DNA of 64,000 nucleotides from Burkholderiaceae bacterium DAT-1 (lineage in GTDB: Bacteria > Pseudomonadota > Gammaproteobacteria > Burkholderiales > Chitinimonadaceae), in the NCBI GenBank assembly GCA_019084025.1, contig JAHRBI010000006.1, positions 248,001-312,000 on the forward strand, given 5' to 3'. Below, in pieces: positions 47,640 through 56,021 of the stretch. A model generated the notes under the pieces. It worked only from the letters and a program-made list of their open reading frames with translations, did not search any database and had not been told where the DNA came from. Position numbers and translations under genes: made by a program. Positions within the stretch are counted from its first letter, which is position 1. The number at the start of each line of letters is the position of its first letter.

Positions 47640-49120
47640 GCGGCCATGGCAGGCAACCAGATCGCCACTCGCGTCCCCTTTCCGGGCTGACTCTGCAGTC
47701 CAATCTCCCCGCCGTGCAAGGCCACGAGTTCGCGCACAACCGACAGCCCCAGACCGCAGCCGGGCAAGTGCCCGGAAGCATCGGCGCGATAAAACCGTTC
47801 AAATACTCTGTTGACCACCTCCGGCGCCATCCCGATGCCATGATCCTTGATTTCCACGCCAATGCCATCACGTCCGGCACGTGATTCAGGTGCAATGCGC
47901 AGATCAATCTGCCGGCAATCCGGACTGAATTTCACAGAGTTATCGAGTATGTTGCTAAAAATGCGCCCCAAAGCAGCCTGATCCGCACGGACTTCGGGGC
48001 ATTCATCTTTAACGTCGATACTGACATTGAAATCTCGGTGCGTGGCCATGCACTCATCCACCGTATGACACACGAGCTTTACCAGTGACAGCGGCTGACG
48101 TTGCAAGGCTGCAGCCCCGCGCTCGATTTTGGCCAAGTCCAGCAACTCATCCAGCAGCTCGGTCATGCGTTCTGACTGTCGATGAATTGTATCGATCATG
48201 TCAGCCACAATGGGCGATTCCATCTTCTGCAATTTCAATAGTTCGGAGAAGCCTCGAATACTCGACATAGGGGTGCGTAATTCATGTGCCGTTGTCGCGA
48301 GAAACTCGCTTTTCATTCGGTCAATTTCAGCCTCACGCGTGATATCTCGTACGTATAGTATGCGTCCGCCCGTCTGCGTAGCCTTCTGGTTCAGCTTAAT
48401 AATGCGGGGGTATGGCATCAGGAGGGACAGCTCGACATCTTCACCTGCTTCCAGTCTGATATCGAGATTGTCATGCTTCCCTTTGCGGTGCGCACGATCA
48501 ATGATGAGCTTGATCACCTCCTTACCCGGCATGCCGATCAGATCGGCCACGTGTACACCCAGCATCTCGGCAAATGGCGTGCTGGCATGCTCGATGGTGT
48601 CCTCAGTCCCCAGATAAACAACCCCATCCTTGCCCATTTCAATCACGAGATTCAGTTGCTCCCGCTTCCGCTTGAGTTCGTCAGCCATACGTTGCGCATC
48701 CGCCAGCGAGAGCTGATTCGTGCGATGCACTAACAGCATGTCTGCGACAGCGTCGTATGCAGGGAAATCGTTGAGCGTGAGTCCGAATTGTGACACCTGA
48801 TCAATGTGTACCAGCACGGGGGCAAATAGAAACAGCACCCGGCCTTCCTGAAAGAGCATCGAGCCTCTCAGCTTGATATGCGATTGATCCAGACTTTCAA
48901 CCACAACACACCGTGCATCTTGTTGTGCCAGCAGTTCAGGCCAATCATGAATTTGGCGCGGGCGGTTCACTTTGAAGCGCCGGTCAAATGCCTGCCCCGG
49001 CAATACAACCGGGCTACATTTTTGTAGTGAGGCGCCCACATTGACAATCACGCCGTCCGATCCGACTTCGAGATAAAACGGAAAGGCTTGAGCAAACTCC
49101 CGGCTATCTAGCGTACCCAT
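47636..49120 (-). CDS. Soluble histidine kinase with HNOBA, PAS and HisKA-HATPase domains
   Basis: 494 residues, no membrane segment. Residues about 8-145 match the HNOBA domain (H-NOX associated): FPFYLEVGSDGVIVNVG, VNRPRQI, IKLRGSMLFQEG, LFLFAPVLVHIDQVSQFGLTLNDFPAYDAVAD. A coiled coil (140-160) leads to a PAS domain (about 160-262). The kinase core has H279 (AHELRTP), N390 and N394 (NILDNS), DHGIGM and GCGLGLS. In soluble guanylate cyclase HNOBA transmits the haem state from H-NOX; here it probably passes the signal to the kinase. The H-NOX gene lies 2 bp upstream. Confidence 0.9.
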   Translation of the reverse strand: MGTLDSREFAQAFPFYLEVGSDGVIVNVGASLQKCSPVVLPGQAFDRRFKVNRPRQIHDWPELLAQQDARCVVVESLDQSHIKLRGSMLFQEGRVLFLFAPVLVHIDQVSQFGLTLNDFPAYDAVADMLLVHRTNQLSLADAQRMADELKRKREQLNLVIEMGKDGVVYLGTEDTIEHASTPFAEMLGVHVADLIGMPGKEVIKLIIDRAHRKGKHDNLDIRLEAGEDVELSLLMPYPRIIKLNQKATQTGGRILYVRDITREAEIDRMKSEFLATTAHELRTPMSSIRGFSELLKLQKMESPIVADMIDTIHRQSERMTELLDELLDLAKIERGAAALQRQPLSLVKLVCHTVDECMATHRDFNVSIDVKDECPEVRADQAALGRIFSNILDNSVKFSPDCRQIDLRIAPESRAGRDGIGVEIKDHGIGMAPEVVNRVFERFYRADASGHLPGCGLGLSVVRELVALHGGEIGLQSQPGKGTRVAIWLPAMAA

Positions 49121-49122
49121 GA

Positions 49123-49683
49123 TCAGGCTCCCTCTTTCGAGATAATACGGACGCTAAACAGATCAGTCTGTGTTTCTGCAGTGCGCCCCTCAAGGTGCTT
49201 GATCTCCGCTACCTGCCCGAAGCGCTTCCCCAGCCCTTTAAGTAAGCCGACGACCATCGGCGCCAGCCCCTCTCGCTTCGATCCGTAGTACACCAAGAAC
49301 GCATCGGGCGACGTGTCCTCAATGCGGAACCAGGGTAATGTCATGTTCGGGAACACTGTTTCCACCCTGGCATGCACTTCATCCAGATGATGCAGAAAGG
49401 TGCGCATATCCGAACCTGCGGCGCCAAGTAGTGCACCATACCCTTCGTCAGCGGTGTACATGATCCAGTACTCGCCGAACGCCTCCAGCACCTGTGCCGC
49501 AGACAAGCCTGTTTCCTCGCAGACTGCACCGACAAGATTGTAAGTTATCTCGTCCGGATAAGATTTGAGCGCCAGAAATCCTTCTGCATCAATACCGGTT
49601 TTCAGGCAGATCTTTTGCCAGCCAGCTACACCCAGCTTGGCTACCACCATCTGCTCGATTGCACGATTAACGAGTCCGTACAT
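49123..49683 (-). CDS. H-NOX haem nitric oxide/oxygen sensor
   Basis: 186 residues, a complete stand-alone H-NOX domain. The proximal haem ligand is His104 in FLHHLDEVHARVETVFPNM, matching His105 of the sGC beta1 subunit. The propionate-binding YxSxR motif is Y133, S135, R137 (YYGSKR). H-NOX proteins bind NO, sometimes O2 or CO, and pass the change to a partner. The N-terminus MYGLVNRAIEQMV is typical. The kinase with the HNOBA domain starts 2 bp after its stop and HD-GYP and receiver genes lie upstream on the same strand. Confidence 0.94.
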   Translation of the reverse strand: MYGLVNRAIEQMVVAKLGVAGWQKICLKTGIDAEGFLALKSYPDEITYNLVGAVCEETGLSAAQVLEAFGEYWIMYTADEGYGALLGAAGSDMRTFLHHLDEVHARVETVFPNMTLPWFRIEDTSPDAFLVYYGSKREGLAPMVVGLLKGLGKRFGQVAEIKHLEGRTAETQTDLFSVRIISKEGA

Positions 49684-49728
49684 AATGCACCTCCTCTCTA
49701 AGCAGATGAGCGCCGAAGGCTCACCCGG

Positions 49729-50526
49729 TTAGACAAATCGCCGCCAGAAACCTTCAGGCATGGTCAGTGCGCTCAGGGAGGCAGGCATCACCTCTATAGC
49801 TTCCCGGGCAGCACTCATTTGAGATAGATGAGCAAGAAAGCAATCCACAATCACGGGGTCGAATTGGCCGCCGCGATTCATGCTGATGATGTTGGCAGCA
49901 TCTGCATCCGACATAGTTGGCTGATAAGGACGTGACATCGTCAAACAGCCAAAGCAATCAACTAAAGCAACAATACGTGCGGCTATGGGAATTGCCTCTC
50001 CGATCAAGCCAAGCGGATACCCGCCGCCGTCGAAGCGTTCATGATGCGATTGCGCAATATCGGCAGCCAATTGCAATTCGGGAATATCTGATCCACCCAG
50101 CAGCTTTGCACCTAAATTGACATGCTGGCGTTGGCGTTTTGATTCGTCATCACCCAATGCGGATGTGGAACGGGAAAACGCATCCCGCAAACCAACCTTG
50201 CCAATGTCGTGCATGGGCGCGGCGCGAAAGATACGCTCGCACTCATCGTCTGGCAGTCCCAGCCAGGTGGCCAGCATTGCCGACCACAAACCAATCCGGA
50301 CAATATGCGGACCGGCCTCACCATCATTCCACACCGACGCCGCAGCGAGACGAGTCATCAATTCCTGCTGAGCACGGCGGGTTTGCTGAAGCGCAGCATC
50401 CCGCTCACCGATCAGCACCCGCATGTCTTCTATCACCCGGAATAGCTGGCCGTAGGCCATCGCTACGTCATCAGGCTGACTGTTTTGTTGAGGTGTGATG
50501 GCTGCCATATTGGAAATCTCGCCCAT
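49729..50526 (-). CDS. HD-GYP-type domain protein, possible c-di-GMP phosphodiesterase
   Basis: 265 residues. Residues about 1-60 form a coiled coil (YGQLFRVIEDMRVLIGERDAALQQTRRAQQELMTRLAAA) and 70-240 an HD-GYP domain: H74, H106-D107 (MHDIGK), H161-H162-E163 and GGGYP. The next metal site D190 (ALVDCFGCLTMSRPY) is kept, but the usual second Asp of DxxDAL is Gly193. This may lower activity or change metal use. No receiver domain is fused. The start is placed at ATG 50526 by GGAGG 6 bases ahead; the frame is open further upstream. It lies between the receiver gene and H-NOX. Confidence 0.88.
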   Translation of the reverse strand: MGEISNMAAITPQQNSQPDDVAMAYGQLFRVIEDMRVLIGERDAALQQTRRAQQELMTRLAAASVWNDGEAGPHIVRIGLWSAMLATWLGLPDDECERIFRAAPMHDIGKVGLRDAFSRSTSALGDDESKRQRQHVNLGAKLLGGSDIPELQLAADIAQSHHERFDGGGYPLGLIGEAIPIAARIVALVDCFGCLTMSRPYQPTMSDADAANIISMNRGGQFDPVIVDCFLAHLSQMSAAREAIEVMPASLSALTMPEGFWRRFV

Positions 50527-50569
50527 GATATCCTCCGAAAGTCCGCGTACCGTTCGAACGGATTGGGTA

Positions 50570-50968
50570 TCAAGCAGCAAGTGAGTCGTTGGCAGCTGCG
50601 TCGCCCAGATGCTGCTTGATTGTTTCAATCAGCTCCAAGGGACTAAATGGCTTGGTGAGGTAAGCGTTGGCACCGGCAGCACGCCCAGCTTCGAAATCGG
50701 CTTGCTGACCGCGGGCAGTCAGCAGAATCACGATAATGTCCTTCAGCTCGGGATCTTGCTTGATTTTGGCGCACACCTGCAGGCCATCCAGCTCGCCCGG
50801 CATCATGACATCAAGCAGCATGAGCCGGGGTCGGATGGCCTGAGCCATATTGAACCCCAGTAACCCATGATCGGCCTCCTGCACTTCATATGGGCCGAAT
50901 TGCAGTGTCATACGGATGAGCTTGCGGATGTCCGTTTGGTCTTCAACAACCAGGATCAGTGGCTTCAT
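50570..50968 (-). CDS. Single-domain response regulator
   Basis: 132-residue receiver domain only: E9-D10, phosphoacceptor D53 (MLLDVMMPGELDG), T84 and K106. No output domain. It is the first gene of the receiver, HD-GYP, H-NOX, kinase run on the minus strand, 43 bp before HD-GYP. It may be phosphorylated by the H-NOX-linked kinase and act on the HD-GYP protein, which has no receiver of its own. Start at ATG 50968 is supported by GGAGA 8 bases upstream. Confidence 0.92.
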   Translation of the reverse strand: MKPLILVVEDQTDIRKLIRMTLQFGPYEVQEADHGLLGFNMAQAIRPRLMLLDVMMPGELDGLQVCAKIKQDPELKDIIVILLTARGQQADFEAGRAAGANAYLTKPFSPLELIETIKQHLGDAAANDSLAA

Positions 50969-51109
50969 GATGTTGTCTCCTTGTCTTTCCGCTTCAGCGA
51001 GCATCGCGCATTCACTTCCTTCGTGAGACAAAGATTAATCCGGCATCATCAAATCAGCAAATTCATTATTACTATCATTTTTAGCATTTTTATCGCACGC
51101 GCACATCCG

Positions 51110-51787
51110 CTATAGTGATGGGCACGATGCATAAGCTGGCCAGAATTCCTTTCGCTTGTATTCCATTTCGGCGATGGCGAGCCCTTGATCGCGACATCCA
51201 GTACCCTGCACCGGCTTGGGGAGCAACTCTAGTCGAACATAGCGTCGACCCGCCTTGATATCCTGGGTTGCAGCCACCAGTTTCATATTGCAGCCATAAT
51301 ATTTGGGCGCGCAGCTGCTGCTTGCATTTACCACTCTGGAGGCCAGTTTCTCCAGTTGATTGCGCTCGCGCAGCACAATCGCCATCATCTCGGCATCCAT
51401 GCTCGATCCAAACCGTGCAGATTGCACGCCAGCCATCTGACACTGCGCCCCCTGACTAAGCCACGCATCACTGCCTGCCAACTCAATCGCATCTGCACTG
51501 CGCCGAAGCAGTTTGCCTGCATCCAGGCGGTAATCATCCAGTCTGCACACAGAACCATCGCGATGAACCGCCGTTGAAATTTCGACACGCCAATGCGCAT
51601 TGTGCCCAGTCGGTGCAATCAGCTTGAGTGTCCCGTCATCCAGAGGCGTGACACCCTGCATTTCTTTAAGGGCATCCTGTAATACTTTGCGATCAAGCGG
51701 GCTGACTTTTCCCGGTAATTGCCATTCCGCAGCCGGGCAATAAATAGACGCAGCTACGATGCATGCGACGACGAAAAGTTGCCTCAT
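51110..51787 (-). CDS. Exported protein of unknown function
   Basis: 225 residues, family not recognised. A signal peptide (MRQLFVVACIVAASIYCPAA) is followed by a mature part with scattered Cys (SVCRLDDYR, GAQCQMAG, SSSCAPKYYGCNMKL, GTGCRDQG, YASCPSL), probably paired in the periplasm. No known catalytic motif. It lies after gap on the same strand, 152 bp beyond the gap stop, and ends 141 bp before the start of the receiver gene. Confidence 0.7.
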   Translation of the reverse strand: MRQLFVVACIVAASIYCPAAEWQLPGKVSPLDRKVLQDALKEMQGVTPLDDGTLKLIAPTGHNAHWRVEISTAVHRDGSVCRLDDYRLDAGKLLRRSADAIELAGSDAWLSQGAQCQMAGVQSARFGSSMDAEMMAIVLRERNQLEKLASRVVNASSSCAPKYYGCNMKLVAATQDIKAGRRYVRLELLPKPVQGTGCRDQGLAIAEMEYKRKEFWPAYASCPSL

Positions 51788-51850
51788 TTCATGATTCCAT
51801 ACTGATGCACGCTACTCAACAAATGACTGTTGCCGTGCCATATGTACAAA

Positions 51851-51874
51851 CGCCCGATGCGTTGCACCGGGCGT
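51851..51874 (-). terminator. Terminator after gap
   Basis: On the minus strand CGCCCGGTG / CATCGGGCG (9 bp with one G-T pair) is followed by TTTG, about 65 bp past the gap stop. It should separate gap from the 51110-51787 gene. Confidence 0.65.
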
Positions 51875-51939
51875 AGTAGGTCGATTGAATCAGTCTACCC
51901 CGTCACAGGGCAGCCGGACAACACGAGCACAATTGGAAC

Positions 51940-52992
51940 TTACGCGACAACAGCTTCCTTTGCAGCAGTCTGCGTTGCGGGTACCGCCTCCATCAGTGCC
52001 TTGGCAGTATCCAGCATGCGGTTGGCGTAGCCCCATTCATTGTCATACCAGGACATCACCTTCACCAGACGCTTGCCCGTGACCTTGGTCTGAGTCGCAT
52101 CAAAATTGCTGGAAGCCGGGTTGTGATTGAAATCGATACTGACCAATGGCTTGCTCTGATAGGTCAGCACGCCACCACGCATGGATGCCGCTGCAGCCTT
52201 CATTACCGCATTGATTTCTTCCTTGGTGGTATCACGTGCAGCCGTAAAGGTTAAATCGACCAGGCTGACATTGATCGTCGGCACGCGCACAGCCAGGCCA
52301 TCCAGTCGGCCAGCCAGTTCTGGCAGTACCAGACCGATGGCTGCGGCTGCACCGGTCTTGGTCGGGATCATGGATTGCGTCGCCGAGCGAGCACGGCGCA
52401 TATCGCTGTGATAGACATCGGTCAGCACCTGATCATTGGTGTAAGAGTGCACGGTGGTCATCTGACCCAGCTCGATACCGATCGCATCGTTCAGCGCCTT
52501 GGCCAGCGGCGCCAGACAGTTGGTGGTACAGGATGCATTGGAAATGACGGTATGCTCAGCTTTCAGCACCTGCTCGTTCACGCCAAAGACGATGGTGGCG
52601 TCGACATCCTCACCACCCGGAGCCGAAATGATCACCTTGCGTGCGCCAGCGGCAATGTGCGCCTGGGCTTTTGCCTTGGAGGTAAACAGACCGGTACACT
52701 CAAACACCACATCGACACCGATTTCGCCCCATGGCAGTTTGGCTGGGTCGCGTTCGGACAGGTAGCGGATACGATCGCCATTGATGATGAGCTCATTTCC
52801 TTCGAACGAGACATCTGCGTTAAATCGGCCGTGAACAGAATCGAATTCCGTAAGGTAGGCATTTACATCCAGTTCGCCGAGATTATTGATGGCGACAATC
52901 TGGAAATCGTTGCGACGCCCGTACTCATAGAGCCCGCGCAGCACATTGCGGCCGATACGGCCATATCCATTGATGGCGATGCGAATTGTCAT
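51940..52992 (-). CDS. gap: Glyceraldehyde-3-phosphate dehydrogenase, type I
   Basis: 350 residues. NAD-binding GYGRIGR, catalytic Cys155 in [12 protein letters not shown] and His182 in TVHSYTNDQ. The cofactor-loop reads AINNLGE, with Asn37 where strictly NAD-dependent enzymes have Asp, so NADP use is possible. It oxidises glyceraldehyde 3-phosphate from the Entner-Doudoroff aldolase upstream. The ribosome site GGGAG is ahead of the ATG. A weak HexR-like palindrome lies about 110 bp upstream; it is 216 bp after eda. Confidence 0.96.
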   Translation of the reverse strand: MTIRIAINGYGRIGRNVLRGLYEYGRRNDFQIVAINNLGELDVNAYLTEFDSVHGRFNADVSFEGNELIINGDRIRYLSERDPAKLPWGEIGVDVVFECTGLFTSKAKAQAHIAAGARKVIISAPGGEDVDATIVFGVNEQVLKAEHTVISNASCTTNCLAPLAKALNDAIGIELGQMTTVHSYTNDQVLTDVYHSDMRRARSATQSMIPTKTGAAAAIGLVLPELAGRLDGLAVRVPTINVSLVDLTFTAARDTTKEEINAVMKAAAASMRGGVLTYQSKPLVSIDFNHNPASSNFDATQTKVTGKRLVKVMSWYDNEWGYANRMLDTAKALMEAVPATQTAAKEAVVA

Positions 52993-53099
52993 GTCATGCT
53001 CCCTGATGCAAATGCGGCTAACCTAAACTGCTGTGGTCTGGTTGCCTGCGTGGTTCAAGCGAACGGGTGATACAAAGCAAACGGGCTCTAGTCTTTTAA

Positions 53100-53114
53100 T
53101 GTATAGCTGCTACG
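53100..53114. promoter_or_regulatory. Weak HexR-like palindrome upstream of gap
   Basis: TGTATA-GCT-GCTACG matches 8 of 12 defined bases of the palindrome TGTAGT-N3-ACTACA. HexR is known to control gapA in some proteobacteria. Match and context only. Confidence 0.25.
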
Positions 53115-53208
53115 TTTCGTTTCAGATAACGGGCAGTTTTGTAATCATGCTGTTGTGCGTACCGGCCACAGGGGTGAGCAGCCGGAGGGTGTCAAATCAA
53201 TACTGCGC

Positions 53209-53835
53209 TTAGCTGCGTAAAGCTGCTGCCTCTGCTGCCAGACGGGTGATGGATGCCCAGTCACCGCTTTGCACCATTGCTTTGGGTGCCAGCCAGGAAC
53301 CGCCCACGCAGCCCACATTGGACAAAGCAAGAAACTGCGGTGCGCTTTCAATCGACACGCCACCTGTTGGGCAAAACAGTACATCGGCAAACGGGCCGCC
53401 CAGTGCTTTCAACATGGCGAGTCCACCAGCCTGCTCGGCGGGAAACAGCTTCATGGCATCAAAACCAGCTTCGCGAGCCAGCATGACTTCAGATGGCGTC
53501 ATCACGCCGGGCAACAGTGGCAAATCAGCCGCACACGCTGCTTCGGCTAGCGCAGGGGTCAGACCAGGCGTCACGGCGAAAACCGCACCGGCATCCCGTA
53601 CCTGAACAAATTGCTCAGGGCGGGTGACCGTACCAACACCCAGAATCGCATCCGGCACGTGCTTGGCAATTGCCTCAAGTGAAGCCATGGCTGCCGCCGT
53701 GCGCAAGGTCACTTCCAGTACGCGGATGCCGCCTTCCACGAGCGCAGCTGCAAGTGGCACCGCATCTTCTACACGATCTAGCACAATGACCGGCATGACC
53801 GGCGATGCGCGCATAATGTCGCGAATACGGCTCAT
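53209..53835 (-). CDS. eda: KDPG aldolase (2-dehydro-3-deoxyphosphogluconate aldolase)
   Basis: 208 residues; cleaves KDPG to pyruvate and glyceraldehyde 3-phosphate. Schiff-base Lys129 (DAMKLFPAE), Glu41 (EVTLRT) and GVGTV are visible. Starts 3 bp after the edd stop with GAGGAG in the edd end as ribosome site, so it is coupled to edd. Confidence 0.97.
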   Translation of the reverse strand: MSRIRDIMRASPVMPVIVLDRVEDAVPLAAALVEGGIRVLEVTLRTAAAMASLEAIAKHVPDAILGVGTVTRPEQFVQVRDAGAVFAVTPGLTPALAEAACAADLPLLPGVMTPSEVMLAREAGFDAMKLFPAEQAGGLAMLKALGGPFADVLFCPTGGVSIESAPQFLALSNVGCVGGSWLAPKAMVQSGDWASITRLAAEAAALRS

Positions 53836-53838
53836 GTC

Positions 53839-55680
53839 TTACTCCTCATCCAGTTCGGGCAGGCACAGGCTTACAGCGCCCTGCTCGGCACCCGTTGCAT
53901 TTCGACGGAATACTTCAAATAACTCGCGCCCCATACCGAAACGATTGCGTCCAAGGTTGGGCTTGGCTGGCACGCGAGCGGCCAGCTCTGCGTCACTCAG
54001 CTCGATACGCAAACTGCCGGCATCAGCATCCAGTTCGATGATGTCCTCATCCTGAACACGCGCCAGCCAGCCGCCATTCAGGCATTCCGGCGTCACATGA
54101 ATCGCCGCAGGCACTTTGCCCGATGCGCCGGACATGCGTCCATCCGTCACCAAGGCGACTTTAAATCCTCTGTCCTGCAAAACGCCCAGCGGAGGCGTCA
54201 GCTTATGGAGCTCGGGCATGCCATTTGCGCGAGGCCCCTGAAAGCGGATCACCGCAATCAAGTCACGCTCCAGCTCGCCACGTTTGAAAGCGTCCAGCAT
54301 GGCATCTTGAGAATCGAATACACGGGCTGCCGCCCTCACCTTGCGATGTTCGGGTGCGACAGCAGACACCTTTATGACGGCGCGCCCCAGATTTCCCTTC
54401 AATAAACGCAAACCGCCATCTGCCGAGAACGGCTTGGCAATAGTCGCCACGACAGTATCGTCACCGGACACGGCGGGCACTGGTACCCAATTTACCCGGC
54501 CATCGGTTAATGTTGGTTCGGATGCATAGCGTCGCAAGCCCGGACCCGCAATGGTCATGACATCTTCGTGCAGCAAGCCGGCGTCTAACAGCTCGCGAAT
54601 GACAAAGCCGATACCACCGGCGGCATGGAAATGGTTTACATCGGCGCTGCCATTCGGATACACGCGCGCCAGCAACGGCACAATGCCCGATAGTTCGTCG
54701 AAGTCCTGCCAGTCAATCACAATACCGGCGGCGCGTGCGATGGCAATCAGGTGAATCGTGTGATTGGTAGATCCGCCCGTTGCATGCAGTCCCACGATCG
54801 CATTCACAATGGCACGCTCATCAACCACGTCTGCGATGCGGATCGGATTGCTACCTGCACCCGAAATCTCAATGGCCCGCATGGTTGCAGCGGCAGTCAA
54901 TGCGTCGCGCAGAGGTGAGCCCGGATGAATAAATGCCGAACCCGGCAGATGCAAGCCCATGATTTCCATGAGCATCTGGTTGGAATTGGCTGTGCCGTAG
55001 AACGTACATGTTCCGGCACTATGATAAGAGGCAGACTCGGATGCCAGTAGCTCTTCGCGAGTCGCTTTACCCTCGGCGTACAGTTGACGGATTCGCGCCT
55101 TTTCCTTGTTGGAAATACCGGATGCCATCGGGCCTGCAGGGACGAATATCGTCGGCAGATGTCCGAACTGCAATGCCGCCATCAACAAGCCGGGGACAAT
55201 TTTGTCGCAAATGCCAAGACAAAGCACAGCATCAAACATCTGGTGGCTCAAACCGATGGCAGTCGACATGGCGATGACATCGCGGGAGAACAGACTGAGC
55301 TCCATCCCGTCCTGCCCTTGCGTCACACCGTCACACATGGCGGGTACGCCGCTCGCGACCTGTGCGGTTGCCCCGTTAGCACGCGCAACTGCACGAATTT
55401 GCTCGGGATAGCCTTCATAGGGCTGATGCGCCGACAGCATGTCGTTGTATGCCGTGACAATGCCGAGATTCGGCGCGCGCAATTCTTTCAGGGCAATCTT
55501 GTCGTTGCTTGGCATGGCCGCGAATGCATGAGCAAGATTGGCACAGGAAATTCCCTTGCGAACAGGCTCCCTGCCCGCCGCCTCTGCAACACGCTGCAGA
55601 TAAGCTTGGCGCAACGGCGCGCTTCGGGATTTGATTCGCTCGGTGACTTCAACCAGGCGTGGATGCAGCTTCAAGGACAT
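53839..55680 (-). CDS. edd: Phosphogluconate dehydratase
   Basis: 613 residues, an iron-sulfur IlvD/Edd enzyme that makes KDPG. Motifs: [84 protein letters not shown] and [18 protein letters not shown]. The ATG at 55680 gives the family N-terminus [16 protein letters not shown]; a GTG at 55692 is the alternative because AGGAGA is too close to the ATG. First gene of edd-eda, divergent from zwf. Confidence 0.97.
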   Translation of the reverse strand: MSLKLHPRLVEVTERIKSRSAPLRQAYLQRVAEAAGREPVRKGISCANLAHAFAAMPSNDKIALKELRAPNLGIVTAYNDMLSAHQPYEGYPEQIRAVARANGATAQVASGVPAMCDGVTQGQDGMELSLFSRDVIAMSTAIGLSHQMFDAVLCLGICDKIVPGLLMAALQFGHLPTIFVPAGPMASGISNKEKARIRQLYAEGKATREELLASESASYHSAGTCTFYGTANSNQMLMEIMGLHLPGSAFIHPGSPLRDALTAAATMRAIEISGAGSNPIRIADVVDERAIVNAIVGLHATGGSTNHTIHLIAIARAAGIVIDWQDFDELSGIVPLLARVYPNGSADVNHFHAAGGIGFVIRELLDAGLLHEDVMTIAGPGLRRYASEPTLTDGRVNWVPVPAVSGDDTVVATIAKPFSADGGLRLLKGNLGRAVIKVSAVAPEHRKVRAAARVFDSQDAMLDAFKRGELERDLIAVIRFQGPRANGMPELHKLTPPLGVLQDRGFKVALVTDGRMSGASGKVPAAIHVTPECLNGGWLARVQDEDIIELDADAGSLRIELSDAELAARVPAKPNLGRNRFGMGRELFEVFRRNATGAEQGAVSLCLPELDEE

Positions 55681-55749
55681 TCTCCTGCGCACCCAGATCA
55701 GGGCGCATACCGTTCAGTGGCAACCCCGGGTGGGCGCCTGAGTGAATAT

Positions 55750-55764
55750 AGTAGTTTTACTACG
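55750..55764. promoter_or_regulatory. Predicted HexR operator near edd
   Basis: A-GTAGT-TTT-ACTAC-G: perfect 5-3-5 palindrome about 70 bp upstream of the edd start. It matches 10 of 12 defined bases of TGTAGT-N3-ACTACA. The regulator gene hexR is 3.5 kb away in the divergent operon. Confidence 0.55.
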
Positions 55765-55860
55765 GAATGAATGCAAGCAACTTTTCACGATTTCCATGAA
55801 GATCGCACATCAACAGCATGCATCAACGCTTTCAACTCATGTACTTGCGTACACTCGTCG

Positions 55861-55896
55861 TGTAGTTCGATCTGATTGATTGTGTTCCGAACTACA
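55861..55896. repeat. Inverted repeat with HexR-type half sites
   Basis: TGTAGTTCG (55861-55869) and CGAACTACA (55888-55896) are perfect inverted 9-mers 18 bases apart. Each contains the TGTAGT/ACTACA half-site. A third ACTACA half lies at 55910-55915. Confidence 0.5.
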
Positions 55897-55900
55897 AATC

Positions 55901-55915
55901 AGAAGTTCGACTACA
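55901..55915. promoter_or_regulatory. Predicted HexR operator near zwf
   Basis: AGAAGT-TCG-ACTACA matches 10 of 12 defined bases of TGTAGT-N3-ACTACA, with a perfect right half, about 107 bp upstream of zwf. Confidence 0.45.
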
Positions 55916-55933
55916 TTGCAAAGCACAAAGTAA

Positions 55934-55948
55934 AGTAGTATTGTTACA
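55934..55948. promoter_or_regulatory. Weaker HexR-like site near zwf
   Basis: AGTAGT-ATT-GTTACA matches 9 of 12 defined bases and lies about 75 bp before the zwf start. Confidence 0.3.
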
Positions 55949-56021
55949 CCATCGTTCTGCATGTTCCCGCCAGCCGCGGTTATACATGCCCATTGTGTCA
56001 GTTGCTCATGAGGGAAGATCA

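Larger units (their letters stand above)
55681..56021. other. Divergent regulatory region between edd and zwf
   Basis: 341 bases without a gene. It holds a palindrome close to edd, two possible sites closer to zwf and a larger inverted repeat (55861-55896). The short ORF at 55837-56100 is not credible. Confidence 0.5.
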
